A DNA stretch of 64,000 bases from Mycocentrospora acerina (taxonomy: Eukaryota; Ascomycota; Dothideomycetes; Pleosporales): positions 496,001-560,000 of the forward strand of contig JAKUHH010000201.1 in assembly GCA_022701365.1 (NCBI GenBank), read 5' to 3'. Position numbers and translations under genes: made by a program. Positions 55,570 to 64,000 of the stretch are shown in pieces (position 1 is the stretch's first letter; the number at the start of each line of letters is the position of its first letter). Below the pieces are notes generated by a model. The model saw nothing but the letters and a program-made list of their open reading frames with translations. It was not told the origin of the DNA and did not search any database.

Positions 55570-57033
55570 CTAGAAGTGTTCTTCTTCCGTATATCCAATT
55601 GCAAGTGCATTATCTTCGAAACTGTCTTCAACCTCGGCCACCTCAGCCACCTCTCCACGTTCCTCGTTCGCTACATTCATCTCCCCGTCACCAGGCTGTG
55701 GAGAGTCAAGCAGATCCTCATCCCAGTCGTGTAGGGATGGCATACTATTAGTATCGCCAAAATCGCTATCAGTGTAGTCATCGACGCGCGAGGACGTTGG
55801 AAGTATAAGGTGAACCCCTGCCTCAACAAGCGATTTGGCCTCGAAGAATTCTTTTTCAGTGACGTCCCGAGTGAGGTACTCGCAAAGAGGTTTATTCCCC
55901 CATTTCCTACTATCCCAAACTCCATATCCACCAACGAGACCGTTCTGGCCAAGGTTCAAGATGTGTCTGAGCTGAGAAGGGTCTCCAGTATAGTTGTGCT
56001 CACTGGATTCAGCACCACATATACAGAAACTTGATTCATCTTTAACCCCACACCAGAAACAACTCTCCCAAATACGTTTGGAGCCGCAGAAACAAGACGG
56101 TATGGTGTCGAATCGACCACAAGCGTTGCACCATGCATAAGGCAAGATCTGTGACCTCCTCAAACGAGCCTGTAGTGGCTTGCCATTGCTGTTTATGCAC
56201 ATATACAATCGTAACGGTCGCTCACTAGAGCGTATGTTGCAACAAGAATGATTGTATTGCAAGCACATGGTGATCCCGTCTCTGCTGTCGAGTGTATGAC
56301 CGTTCTCTAGTATAATAGTTCGCATGAGCATTACAGTTCTGAGTTTCCGCGGGAAGAAATATACTGTCTCGTAATGCCAGCTTATGCAGAGATGGTGCAA
56401 GTTTTTTACCTGCAGTAGAGGCTGTATCCATAGGGCAGCAACCTTGTGTATGATATTTTTTGAATTAAGAAGTGCTCCAAGCTCTTGAGAATCGTGATTG
56501 TCGATAACCTTGAGTTGTAGAGTTTTAAGGTAACACTTGCGTGCTACGTACTCACACAAGGCGGCTAGATCTTCCTTCACATTCTCGTTGATATGTGTGG
56601 CCGTTTTATACGTGATTTTCTCCACGTAAAACCCTATGTTGCGAATCATCTTCAAGATTTTATCGTTCCTTTTCTGAAGAAATAGACACATGAGACTAGC
56701 GGAGACAAACCAGAAGGTGTTCATACCCCATAAGATCTGCCCTGCTTCTTCAGATAGCTGATGGTTGACGAGACAAATATTTAGACTTAATCTGCCCCAG
56801 TCGTAACTGCGGTATCTTCCCAATAGGTGATAGCATTTGTCAATCTCAATGTCCTCCTCCGAGACTACGAGATGTTTGTACACCTCGTTCCTCAGTTCTG
56901 CAGGGAGATTGAGGAACAAACTTGGTCGGTCAAATGCAGAATTATCAAGTGTAGTCTGAGAGGTACCTAGAGTTTCGGATTCGAGCGGCGGAGCTATACT
57001 TGGTGGCCGAGCCACGTTCAGTGGTGAGACCAT
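55570..57033 (-). CDS. F-box-like fungal protein with Cys-rich zinc-type cluster
   Basis: A single exon encodes 487 residues. Residues 35-60 (DRPSLFLNLPAELRNEVYKH) are the typical entry motif of the large fungal F-box-like/2EXR group, with NICLVNHQLSEEAGQILWG following. Residues about 310-345 form a dense Cys cluster: WCNACGRF, CFCGSKRIWESCFWCG and SFCICG, which suggests two bound zinc ions. The C-terminal 80 residues are acidic and probably disordered (VDDYTDSDFGDTNSMPSLHD). F-box-like proteins often act as substrate receptors, but no Skp1 binding has been shown for this group. I cannot name a target. The start is the first ATG. Confidence 0.7.
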   Translation of the reverse strand: MVSPLNVARPPSIAPPLESETLGTSQTTLDNSAFDRPSLFLNLPAELRNEVYKHLVVSEEDIEIDKCYHLLGRYRSYDWGRLSLNICLVNHQLSEEAGQILWGMNTFWFVSASLMCLFLQKRNDKILKMIRNIGFYVEKITYKTATHINENVKEDLAALCEYVARKCYLKTLQLKVIDNHDSQELGALLNSKNIIHKVAALWIQPLLQVKNLHHLCISWHYETVYFFPRKLRTVMLMRTIILENGHTLDSRDGITMCLQYNHSCCNIRSSERPLRLYMCINSNGKPLQARLRRSQILPYAWCNACGRFDTIPSCFCGSKRIWESCFWCGVKDESSFCICGAESSEHNYTGDPSQLRHILNLGQNGLVGGYGVWDSRKWGNKPLCEYLTRDVTEKEFFEAKSLVEAGVHLILPTSSRVDDYTDSDFGDTNSMPSLHDWDEDLLDSPQPGDGEMNVANEERGEVAEVAEVEDSFEDNALAIGYTEEEHF

Positions 57034-57748
57034 GACTGGCGGTGACGACTGGATGGAGTGGAAAAGTAGAAGAGTACTGGCACGGTTGTGTGGTCGTGTT
57101 CGAGAAGCCCAGTGATAATGTGAGTAGTAAACAAACAGAATGAGCTTGAAGTGAAGGGTGTGATAAGCGACACTGGCAACCGCTCTTTCACCCCGTCACT
57201 CATCTGACTCAATTAGTGGTGAGAGAGAAATTTGCATAGAGAGTGAAGCTTAAAGGACGACGGAAAAAGACGTGTTGTAGAGAAAATGAAGGAGTGAGTA
57301 AACCAGTTGACAAGCAAGAAAGTCGCACATGAGAAAAGGACCACATCCAATCACTACCCACAATACAATGCGAAGTCGGAGATCTGTGGTGCATGACTTT
57401 TATTTAAAAAAAATCTCCCAAAAGAGGGTATCCCCTTGTATGCACTCAAAGCCCAATAGCAACGAATAATTCGGTCCAACAAGTCAAAGAGATTCATGTA
57501 TGCTATACAATCAGCGTGTGATGTGATATCTACTTCCCACTTCCTCATCGTCCCTGCCCATCCATCCATCCATCTCTTCCTTAAAAAATAGACAACTAAC
57601 CAAAGAAACGTAAAAGGAGGGGCCACAAAGCTCACCCATTGTCCAGCACAAAAAACTCCAACAAAGTCCACTCGGTTCCCTAATCGCAAAAAGGAATAGA
57701 ATCGAATATACCAATCTCATAACCCAAAGAAAACTAGACAAGAGTTGT
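57034..57748. other. Intergenic interval upstream of F-box-like gene
   Basis: It lies between the F-box-like start and the BSD2 3' end, both on the minus strand. It should hold the promoter of the former. No gene is evident. Confidence 0.45.
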
Positions 57749-58947
57749 CTACACACTCCTTTCAGGGCTCTCTCCCTCGGCTACAACAGCAACACCCAAC
57801 CCTCGATCGGGACTCTGTAGAACCAATTGCTCATGCCGTCTCGCGCGGATAAAGTCACTGACGCTTTTGATAAGGATAAACCAGCCCACAATCATCAGAC
57901 CGTATGCAACCCAATCGCTCCCTGCCATTGCACTCGCCGCACTTGTGACTTCCTTTGTTTGACCTCCGGCAACTTGGTTGGGGTCAAAGTCATGCGCGTT
58001 GGGATCAGACGGGATACCGCCATCGAAGCCTTGGCCTGGGTTGTCGTTGGAAGAACCGGATCCGGAGTTCAAAGTAGCGCTGCGGAAGCCAAAGCCAAAT
58101 TGCACCAGTGTGATGCCGAGACCGGCGCGAGAACCATTCTTGGCTGCATGCGTGGTGTGGAGGAGATAGGTGAGGAGGAAACCGACGAGCTGGAAAGACA
58201 TGCTTATCATGGCGTTCCAGATAAAGCTGAAAAGGGAGCCAACGGGGAGACCCTCAACAAAGACTTCGTCGCCAAAGGTGCCTGGAGCAAGGATGGTAGT
58301 TTCCCAGTATGGTGGTGTTGCGTCAGCAGCGGCTTGTTCGTACGTCTAAGCATGTTGTTAGCACTGCATAATTACAGATTATTCATGTCATTGTGACAGA
58401 AGATGGTGCAGGCGTACTGGAGGTTTCTCCTCAGCATCCTCCCCCCTCGTTGGTTTCGCACTCAAGTTCGCCCACACGCCCCCATTTCCTCCACCATAAA
58501 CCCTCCCACTCGTTGCTGGCTGAGGATTAAAAACCGGCAGATCCGTCACTGTCCGCTGGATCCCAGGTGTGGGTACGTCCTCCTCGGGCTGTGGGTTCCC
58601 CCGCATTAGGCGCTGGCGATCATCGCGCCCGTCGTCGTCCTCGTCATCGTCGCTGTCAGAGTCAAACGTGTCGGCCAGCGTTCGGTCTTCGTCGTGGGCT
58701 TCAGAGTCGGAGAGTAGGCGTCGCGATGGGTTTGAGGGGGAGGAGTTGCGGGAGTGGAAGGACGGGGGAGGCGAGGCAGGCGGCCATTGTTGAGCTGAGA
58801 GCGAGGTCACGGGCGTGTCTTCGTCGTCTTGGACTGCGACCTGAGCGCGCTGGTCAGTACTTGGACGGGTGCTTGTGTGCAGCGGAGCGCGCAGGCGCAT
58901 GTCGCATGGGGTGAAGGACGTACCCGTTCGTAGCCTTGGCTAGGCAT
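57749..58947 (-). CDS. BSD2: Bsd2/Ndfip-type ubiquitin ligase adaptor
   Basis: Three exons, 58924-58947 (24 bases), 58418-58840 and 57749-58345, with introns of 83 and 72 bases, encode 347 residues. The N-terminal 145 residues are Ser/Asp-rich (DTFDSDSDDDEDDDGRDD). At the second junction the spliced protein reads EKPPTYEQAAADATPPYWE, giving a PPxY motif (PPTY) used to bind WW domains of Rsp5/Nedd4. The C-terminal part has three membrane segments (SLFSFIWNAMISMSFQLVGF, a Gly-rich second helix near GLGITLVQFGFGF, and WVAYGLMIVGWFILI). This is the DUF2370/Ndfip fold. Yeast Bsd2 sends metal transporters and other cargo to the vacuole. The tail has ESPERSV. Confidence 0.9.
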
Positions 58948-59394
58948 CCTGAGGGCCCAAGTGGCGAGAGGAGCGAGCCTGGAAGTCGAGAAGCGTGCGA
59001 GTGCTAGGTGCAAGTCGTGGTGGCAGAGGCGGTCGTGAAAGGGGAGCAAGTCGAAGAAGCAACGAACGCAGGCGACGGACGACGGGGCGGCAATAGGCAA
59101 GTTGTTCGACCGTGTCTTGTCAGCAAGCGCAGGTGCAGGCGCGGGTGCATGGGGGGTGGAGCGTTTCGAATGAGCGAGCGAGCGGCTCGCACTTGCCGGG
59201 CTCAGCACAGCCACATTCCATCTTGCATTGCGCCAAGACACGATCCACGTGCCTAGACCTGGACCCTTTTCGCGTCACGACATCATCGACTTTTTGGGCT
59301 TGGCCTGTCGCGCAGAGACAAGAGTGAGACAGTCGAGCAATCAAACCGGCACTTCTCGACGCATAGCTGCACATCCACACAACCACACTTCAAC
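58948..59394. promoter_or_regulatory. Divergent promoter BSD2/CBP6
   Basis: The 447 bases separate the divergent starts. Sequence near 59110-59200 is GCAGG/CGAG-rich. No known motif was recognised. Confidence 0.5.
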
Positions 59395-59873
59395 ATGACG
59401 AGCACAGTATGTTCTGATTTACCTCCCCATTTCCACCTCGCACAAATCTGACACATTCCCCCCAGATAACAAAGCAATACACACGCCTCCTCGCCCTGTG
59501 GCCCCGCGATGCCCTCCGCCCCAACCTCCCCTTCACACGCACAATTGAGCACCGCGGGCTGCCCTACGGCGTACAATCCCTGCCCGCCGACAACCCAGCA
59601 CAAACCACAAAACCCTCGTCAAAGACCCAATCTACTCCAACAAAGCCTGCGACACCGTCAACCCCCCAGCTGGAACAGGCGCAAATAAACGCCCTCTACA
59701 GCCTTCTGGAGAATCGCTACTCTACAAAATACAAATTGTCTCCCGGTGTGCTGAAACCTACGTCTGCGCCCGAGCATTATGACAGGCTGATGGAAGAGAT
59801 TGAGAAGGCGCCGAAGAAGAGCTGGTGGGAGGCCAAGAAAGATGAATGGAAGATGAAGATTCGCTGGTCATGA
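59395..59873 (+). CDS. CBP6: Cytochrome b translation/assembly factor Cbp6 (UQCC2 family)
   Basis: Two exons, 59395-59406 (ATG plus three codons) and 59466-59873, with a 59-base intron, encode 139 residues. The protein starts MTSTITKQYTRLLALWPRDA and has FTRTIEHRGLPYGVQSLPA. The C-terminal segment ENRYSTKYKLSPGVLKPTSA then PEHYDRLMEEIEKAPKKSWW matches the C-terminal core of Cbp6 (yeast has an equivalent NKFRNYY, Y-K-P and Y-Y-x-x-L pattern). Cbp6, with Cbp3, binds newly made cytochrome b for complex III. A Thr/Pro/Lys linker occupies residues about 50-75. It has no long ATG-started frame because exon 1 is only 12 bases. Confidence 0.78.
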
Positions 59874-60255
59874 GGGCGTGGCAGACAGGACAGACATGTG
59901 TATGATACTGTAAATTACAGAGCGTTTGTAACATACGAATCAGCATTGGACGGGTGAAAATGTATTTGATACAAGAGGATCTAAATTGGGGCGGCTGGGT
60001 GTCACGAAAATGCTATGAGTGGTATGAACTCACGTCGAAATGAAAAAAATTCACAAAAACATCAAAATTTCTTCTTGGTATCAGCGTGCAGAAGCTCACT
60101 GACTCAACCATGCATCAATATCGCACCGTGTCCGCCATAGCTAACACCGCAGACAATCATCCTCCTTTGTCTCAAACGCTACATAGTCGAGGGTATACTG
60201 AATTCGATCCAAGGCAAAAAGAATCCCGCCTATTCTCTCTTTCTCGGGCAACAAC
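59874..60255. other. Convergent intergenic region
   Basis: It lies between the CBP6 and unknown-gene 3' ends. It is AT-rich UTR-type sequence, with no gene. Confidence 0.5.
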
Positions 60256-61584
60256 CTACCTATTGGCTTGCCCTCTTGATAACCGAGCCGATCTCCTTCG
60301 AGTCGCCGCGCCAACCGTCGAATTTTCGCCATCTTCCTCGCTCCTCACAGAAGTCCTCATATAGTCAACTCCCTGCAGTGAGAGTTGAGCCGGAGGCAAC
60401 ACATCCCTTCTAGCCTTTGCCAGCGTTGATGATCTCTTCTTCACCACCCTCTGGGCGACACCTCTCGTATGAACTTTTGCCTTTGTTGGAATTGTTCGAG
60501 CTGGCTCGAATCCATCACTAGAGATATCCTTCTTGTTCTGTATATGTTTAACCTTGGTGGGCGTGACCATATCCTCTTGGGCCTTCTGCGATGTTGTTAG
60601 GCAGTATTTGACTAAAGGCAGTTGAACCCCTACCTGGAAGTCTATGCCCCACTCTGAGATGTCGGACGGAGGGTCAGAGAGATCTGATATACTAGAGGAA
60701 CTTTGGTGTGTCGGAGGCGTCTTGACGTGATGTCCTGCATGTCCTGTACGAAAATTTCAATACTGGTGTTTGTTTCATTAAGATCTGTTAACACTGACCC
60801 TCACTACTAGGCGTTGCTACCTGTGTAGCATCTTGATTCTTGCTAGGAAAATCGACGACAGGCAGGCCTTCAGAGCCGTCGCTGTGTTCGCCTACTACCT
60901 TCGTAACATTCTTAGAATCCTCAGGAGTATTTGTTTCTCTCTGTGCTGCTTTCTTGATATCATCATAGGGCGGCGGAGCACCACACAATTGATAACATTT
61001 TTCGAGGCTTAGTCGCGTACCGGCGTACTGACACGCTATGAATATGCCTTCGAATTTTACAATGAGATGCTCCCTATCTGGACGACCATGAAATAGATCC
61101 TCTCGTCGCACAGTGACAGAGTGCTTCTTGTCCTTGGAGTCTGACTCAAAAGTAAAAACGTCAGGACTATCTAGCAGCTTTGAACTGTCTGTGATAGCTT
61201 CTACAAATTTGTCTTGTTTTTCAGGCGTGTAGGGAACTCCGTGTGCTTCCGGGTCAGCAAGAAGCGATCTGGGATCAATGTATTGTTTACAAGGGATCGT
61301 CGTAGCTTCCCCGTCCAGGCTCTCATCTTCAGAGCCACTGAGCAGCATAGGCGGAAGGGGCGATGGAGCACGCGTAAAAGGATCAAGAAAGTTGAAGTGT
61401 CGATATACTAAATAGCATAAGCTTATTGACTCTCGTACTTTTTTTGCAGCCCTCACTTACCTCCTTCCTCGTCAAGGAATCCTTCTGAATCACACTTGTA
61501 CGTGCCATCGTAGAACTTGCGCGATCTTTCTGTGAGCACAATGCTGCCTGGGAGAGATACAGGTTTACCAAAGTAACGGTTCAT
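60256..61584 (-). CDS. Unrecognised nuclear-type fungal protein
   Basis: Four exons were reconstructed: 61461-61584, 60799-61407, 60634-60743 and 60256-60585. Introns are 53, 55 and 48 bases, and the total is 390 residues in a clean frame. The N-terminus is MNRYFGKPVSLPGSIVLTER followed by SRKFYDGTYKCDSEGFLDEE. A folded-looking block near residues 110-185 contains VTVRREDLFHGRPDREHLIV and FEGIFIACQYAGTRLSLEKC. Two Ser/Pro/Thr-rich stretches follow (PPTHQSSSSISDLSDPPSDI). The C-terminus is basic (ATRRRSARLSRGQANR), resembling DNA/chromatin tails. I do not recognise the family. A second in-frame acceptor 9 bases downstream in exon 3 is possible. Nuclear function is inference only. Confidence 0.68.
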
Positions 61585-62571
61585 GACGCGTTATAGCTAT
61601 CGGGGTATCTCACTGCTTGTGATGTTGTAAAAGACTATACTTGAATGTGGGTAAGTGATCACAACGTACTCAAGACTTTTGCGCGGTCTTTATTACGTTG
61701 ACGAATGGCAACTTCCAATAAAGGCCTTGATATGTGCAGTATCAACCAGTATTTTGAGTAAGGGTGGAAGCGACAAGGTAAGAATGAAACGGTTATACGA
61801 GTTGTTTTCACACAGCTATCTCGGGCAACCATACGAACCGGAAAGAAAGGTGATGAAACAGCTATCGCACATCTACTTTCACCACTCAACGATAAATATA
61901 AGCTGTGGAAATATGACAACCCCATACTACATTTCAGTACGTACTATGCAGAAACAGCAAAGCGCCGCAACATCGCAATGAGTGAGAAGAATATGCAGGT
62001 AGAAAATTAGATGAACAACAAAATAGATTGCTACGACACACTGTGGAGAAAAGAGATAGCGCTTTGAGATGAATGTCTAATCTCAAGTAGTGCAGCGCTG
62101 GCATAAGAAGACATCGCTAACTCCAGCCGTGAATGCAAACTCCAGCACCCAACCTGTGACGCCTCAAGATCGCTATCAACCGAGCCATTGTACATTCACC
62201 CTCGCCAGCCTAGCTGTCTTTCATTCAACTACGATTGTTGTCGTACAAAAACAGTCCTCTGTTAAACATTTGCGAGTACAGCCTGACTCAAATAGAAGAA
62301 GAAACGGGCATTTTTTCCGTTTTCCGTGAGTATTGCATACCTCCCTCGAGCAGCGCGGCGGCATGCGTGCTATCCCACTATTCGAACGATTACGAGTTGG
62401 AGGTGAAAAACAGGCTCGTGTCTATCCGTTCCTCATTAAATCAAAAGGAGTGGCATGATTCGAATCGAAGATCACTCTAGTGACCCGGCGCAGGAAGACG
62501 CCGTTAAAAACCAGTCCGATTGAGTGCTGATGAAGAAGTTCCTCGGTAATTTTAGCATAGAAAGATATTCT
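61585..62571. other. Intergenic interval of about 1 kb
   Basis: It lies between the start of the unrecognised gene and the 3' end of HPC2, both on the minus strand. It holds the former's promoter. A GATTCGAATC palindrome near 62456 is noted below, but no tRNA could be folded. Confidence 0.45.
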
Positions 62572-63578
62572 CTAAGCTGCCCCATTTTGACCGGTGTGAA
62601 GGGCAATGGATGGCTGCGAAGCCATCTGCGCGGCCGTGCTTTCACGATGCTGCTTCTCCTGTTCCATCATTGCACGGTCAGCCTTGGTCACACGAGGTTT
62701 GCGGACGGTAGCGCCACCGCGAGAGCCTGGGCCTCCGCCTCGTCCCCGGCCTCTGCCTGTCGTATCTCCTCGTGCCGTGCCACCGCGTCCCCGCCCTCGG
62801 CCACGTCGAGCACTACCGTCAGCCCTACTCGTGGTTAGCTTCATATTGCCATTGGAAGGATGCGGCACATACTTCTCAACAGAGGGCTTGTCGTCAGTGA
62901 CAAGGGGGCCGCTGTACACAAAAAATCCATCCTTAGCCATAAGTGCTTGTTGCTCCCAGGCTAATTCTGTATCATCAATGAAGTCGTCCTCTTTATCGTA
63001 TTCTTCTTGCTTCCTCTTGCGCGGCTTCTTGCCACCATTCTCGCGGGCAGAGGTCTCATCATCCATGCCCCCCATCTCAACGTTACTTTCATTTTCCGAT
63101 AAATCAACAGACATGTCATCATTTGATCCTATACCTGCGGCACGCTCAAGAGCGGTGCTGGCAGCGTCGATTTGACGTTGGCGTTCACGACGAGCGGCAA
63201 TACGTGGATGGAGAGCTGCAAAGCCATATTCTTTCTCAACTTCGCGGGCAAAGTTGATAGTGACATTCTCTTTGCCTTTTAGATCAAAGGTGAGATAAAT
63301 ATTGGTGCCTGGCGTTTCCGATGTGCCGTTAACGTTGGTGGCAGTTCCGAACGCTGTTCCTGATAAAAGTCCGCTGCCGGCAGGCAGAGGTGGTGGGACT
63401 TCCTTTTGTCGAGCAGCTTTGGTAGGAGGTGTAGGAGCGTTGGAATTTGAGGGCGTACCGGAATTCGCAGAATTGCCCTTGGCCATTGGAACTGATGTAG
63501 GTTTACTGGGGTGAGAATCAATATCCATCGGGGTGTATGCCGCTGGCGTAGCGGGGTAGGGTTGTGGTGACGGCTGCG

Positions 63579-63612
<34 letters not shown>

Positions 63613-64000
63613 TTGGTGGGAGTAGAGATCCTGGGAGGGAAGAACTGATGTAGGTCGAGGTGGGAAAGCGGCAGGTGAGACGGGGGCGGAAGTTACAGAC
63701 ATCTGCTGCTGGAGCTTCGGGGGCTGCGTGTAGAACGAATTGCTAGCCGAAGGAGGGTCGATTAGACTGGTGATGGATGGGGATGCACTTGCGCGATTCA
63801 GCGGCGGTGATATAGGTGCTGGTGGAGGTGGAGCACTGGCTGGAGCCTGGGGCTTTTGATCAAACATGTCACCCCGAATGGGGTCATAGCGTTGTCCCGA
63901 GCTTAACGGCCGTGGTGTTGAGGGCACGACGTTGATATGAGACAAATTCGGATTGCTGTGGAGTGTGGGTTCATTGTTCAACATGCGCATAGGTTGGGTA
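62572..64000 (-). CDS. HPC2: HIR complex subunit Hpc2/ubinuclein homologue (5' end may be outside window)
   Basis: The frame from the ATG at 63990 gives 472 residues, but it is open to the window edge, so the true start may lie outside. The hallmark ubinuclein-conserved domain is DDFIDDTELAWEQQALMAKD followed by GFFVYSGPL near residues 342-370. The HIR complex places histone H3-H4 independently of replication and represses histone genes; this is from the yeast family. N-terminal 200 residues are Pro/Ser-rich, with a polyglutamine tract near 128-138. An acidic/Lys stretch precedes the domain (GGKKPRKRKQEEYDKED). The C-terminus has RG repeats (RRGRGRGRGG). Low-complexity regions are not diagnostic, but the central domain is. 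Confidence 0.88.
63579..63613. repeat. Polyglutamine-coding CAG/CAA tract
   Basis: On the minus strand the bases encode about eleven Gln in HPC2. The tract consists of TTGCTG-type units on the plus strand. Confidence 0.9.

Noticed and set aside
62450..62500. GATTCGAATC palindrome resembling a tRNA T-loop
   Set aside because: No acceptor stem, D-arm or anticodon arm can be folded around it on either strand.

Overview
The window is nuclear DNA of a filamentous ascomycete (Pezizomycotina; a Dothideomycete is plausible but not proven). The evidence is gene-dense DNA with short GT-AG introns, mostly 45-190 bases, often with CTAAC-like branch points. The proteins are typical of the group: Pol epsilon, Rrp6, Gga, Sro7/tomosyn, Ytp1, Bsd2, Pkr1, AMSH/Sst2 and a fungal F-box-like protein. 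An assembly gap of 182 N sits between two poly-C runs at 13069-13250. I found no transposon, rRNA, CRISPR array, convincing tRNA or secondary-metabolite cluster. Exon boundaries below were derived by hand from splice signals and reading-frame continuity.

Layout. 0-10 kb: end of an ankyrin-repeat gene, a 2 kb gene-free stretch, a SRO7/tomosyn homologue and a large Q/S/Y-rich protein. 10-17 kb: a probable mitochondrial PPR-like protein, the poly-C gap, a poly(ADP-ribose) glycohydrolase-like protein with an N-terminal PCNA-binding motif, a disordered fungal protein and COX20. 17.5-27 kb: the 6.7 kb POL2 gene and a TauD-like dioxygenase. 27-35 kb: SMD1, MTQ2, SDHAF3, a Cys-rich protein ending in a CaaX box, PKR1, a 24-base minisatellite and an AMSH-type deubiquitinase. 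35-44 kb: AMMECR1, RPL29, a disordered protein, RRP6, MDM35 and a MAPEG protein. 44-55 kb: GGA, TSR3, YTP1, a GPI-anchored PEBP-like protein and an omega-class GST. 55-64 kb: an F-box-like Cys-rich protein, BSD2, CBP6, an unrecognised nuclear-type protein and the HPC2/ubinuclein end gene.

The genes are mainly housekeeping and do not form one pathway. Three themes recur. One is mitochondrial biogenesis (COX20, SDHAF3, MDM35, CBP6, perhaps the PPR-like protein). Another is membrane traffic and ubiquitin sorting (SRO7, AMSH, GGA, BSD2, PKR1). The third is genome and RNA maintenance (POL2, PARG-like, HPC2, RRP6, SMD1, TSR3, MTQ2, RPL29). Several pairs are divergent with short shared promoters (RRP6/MDM35, MTQ2/SDHAF3, COX20/POL2, BSD2/CBP6).

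The most interesting items are the PIP-box PARG-like protein, the predicted prenylated Cys-rich protein, the hidden presequence of the PPR-like gene, several unrecognised proteins and a set of tiny first coding exons (7-24 bases). I saw no clearly new multi-gene system.
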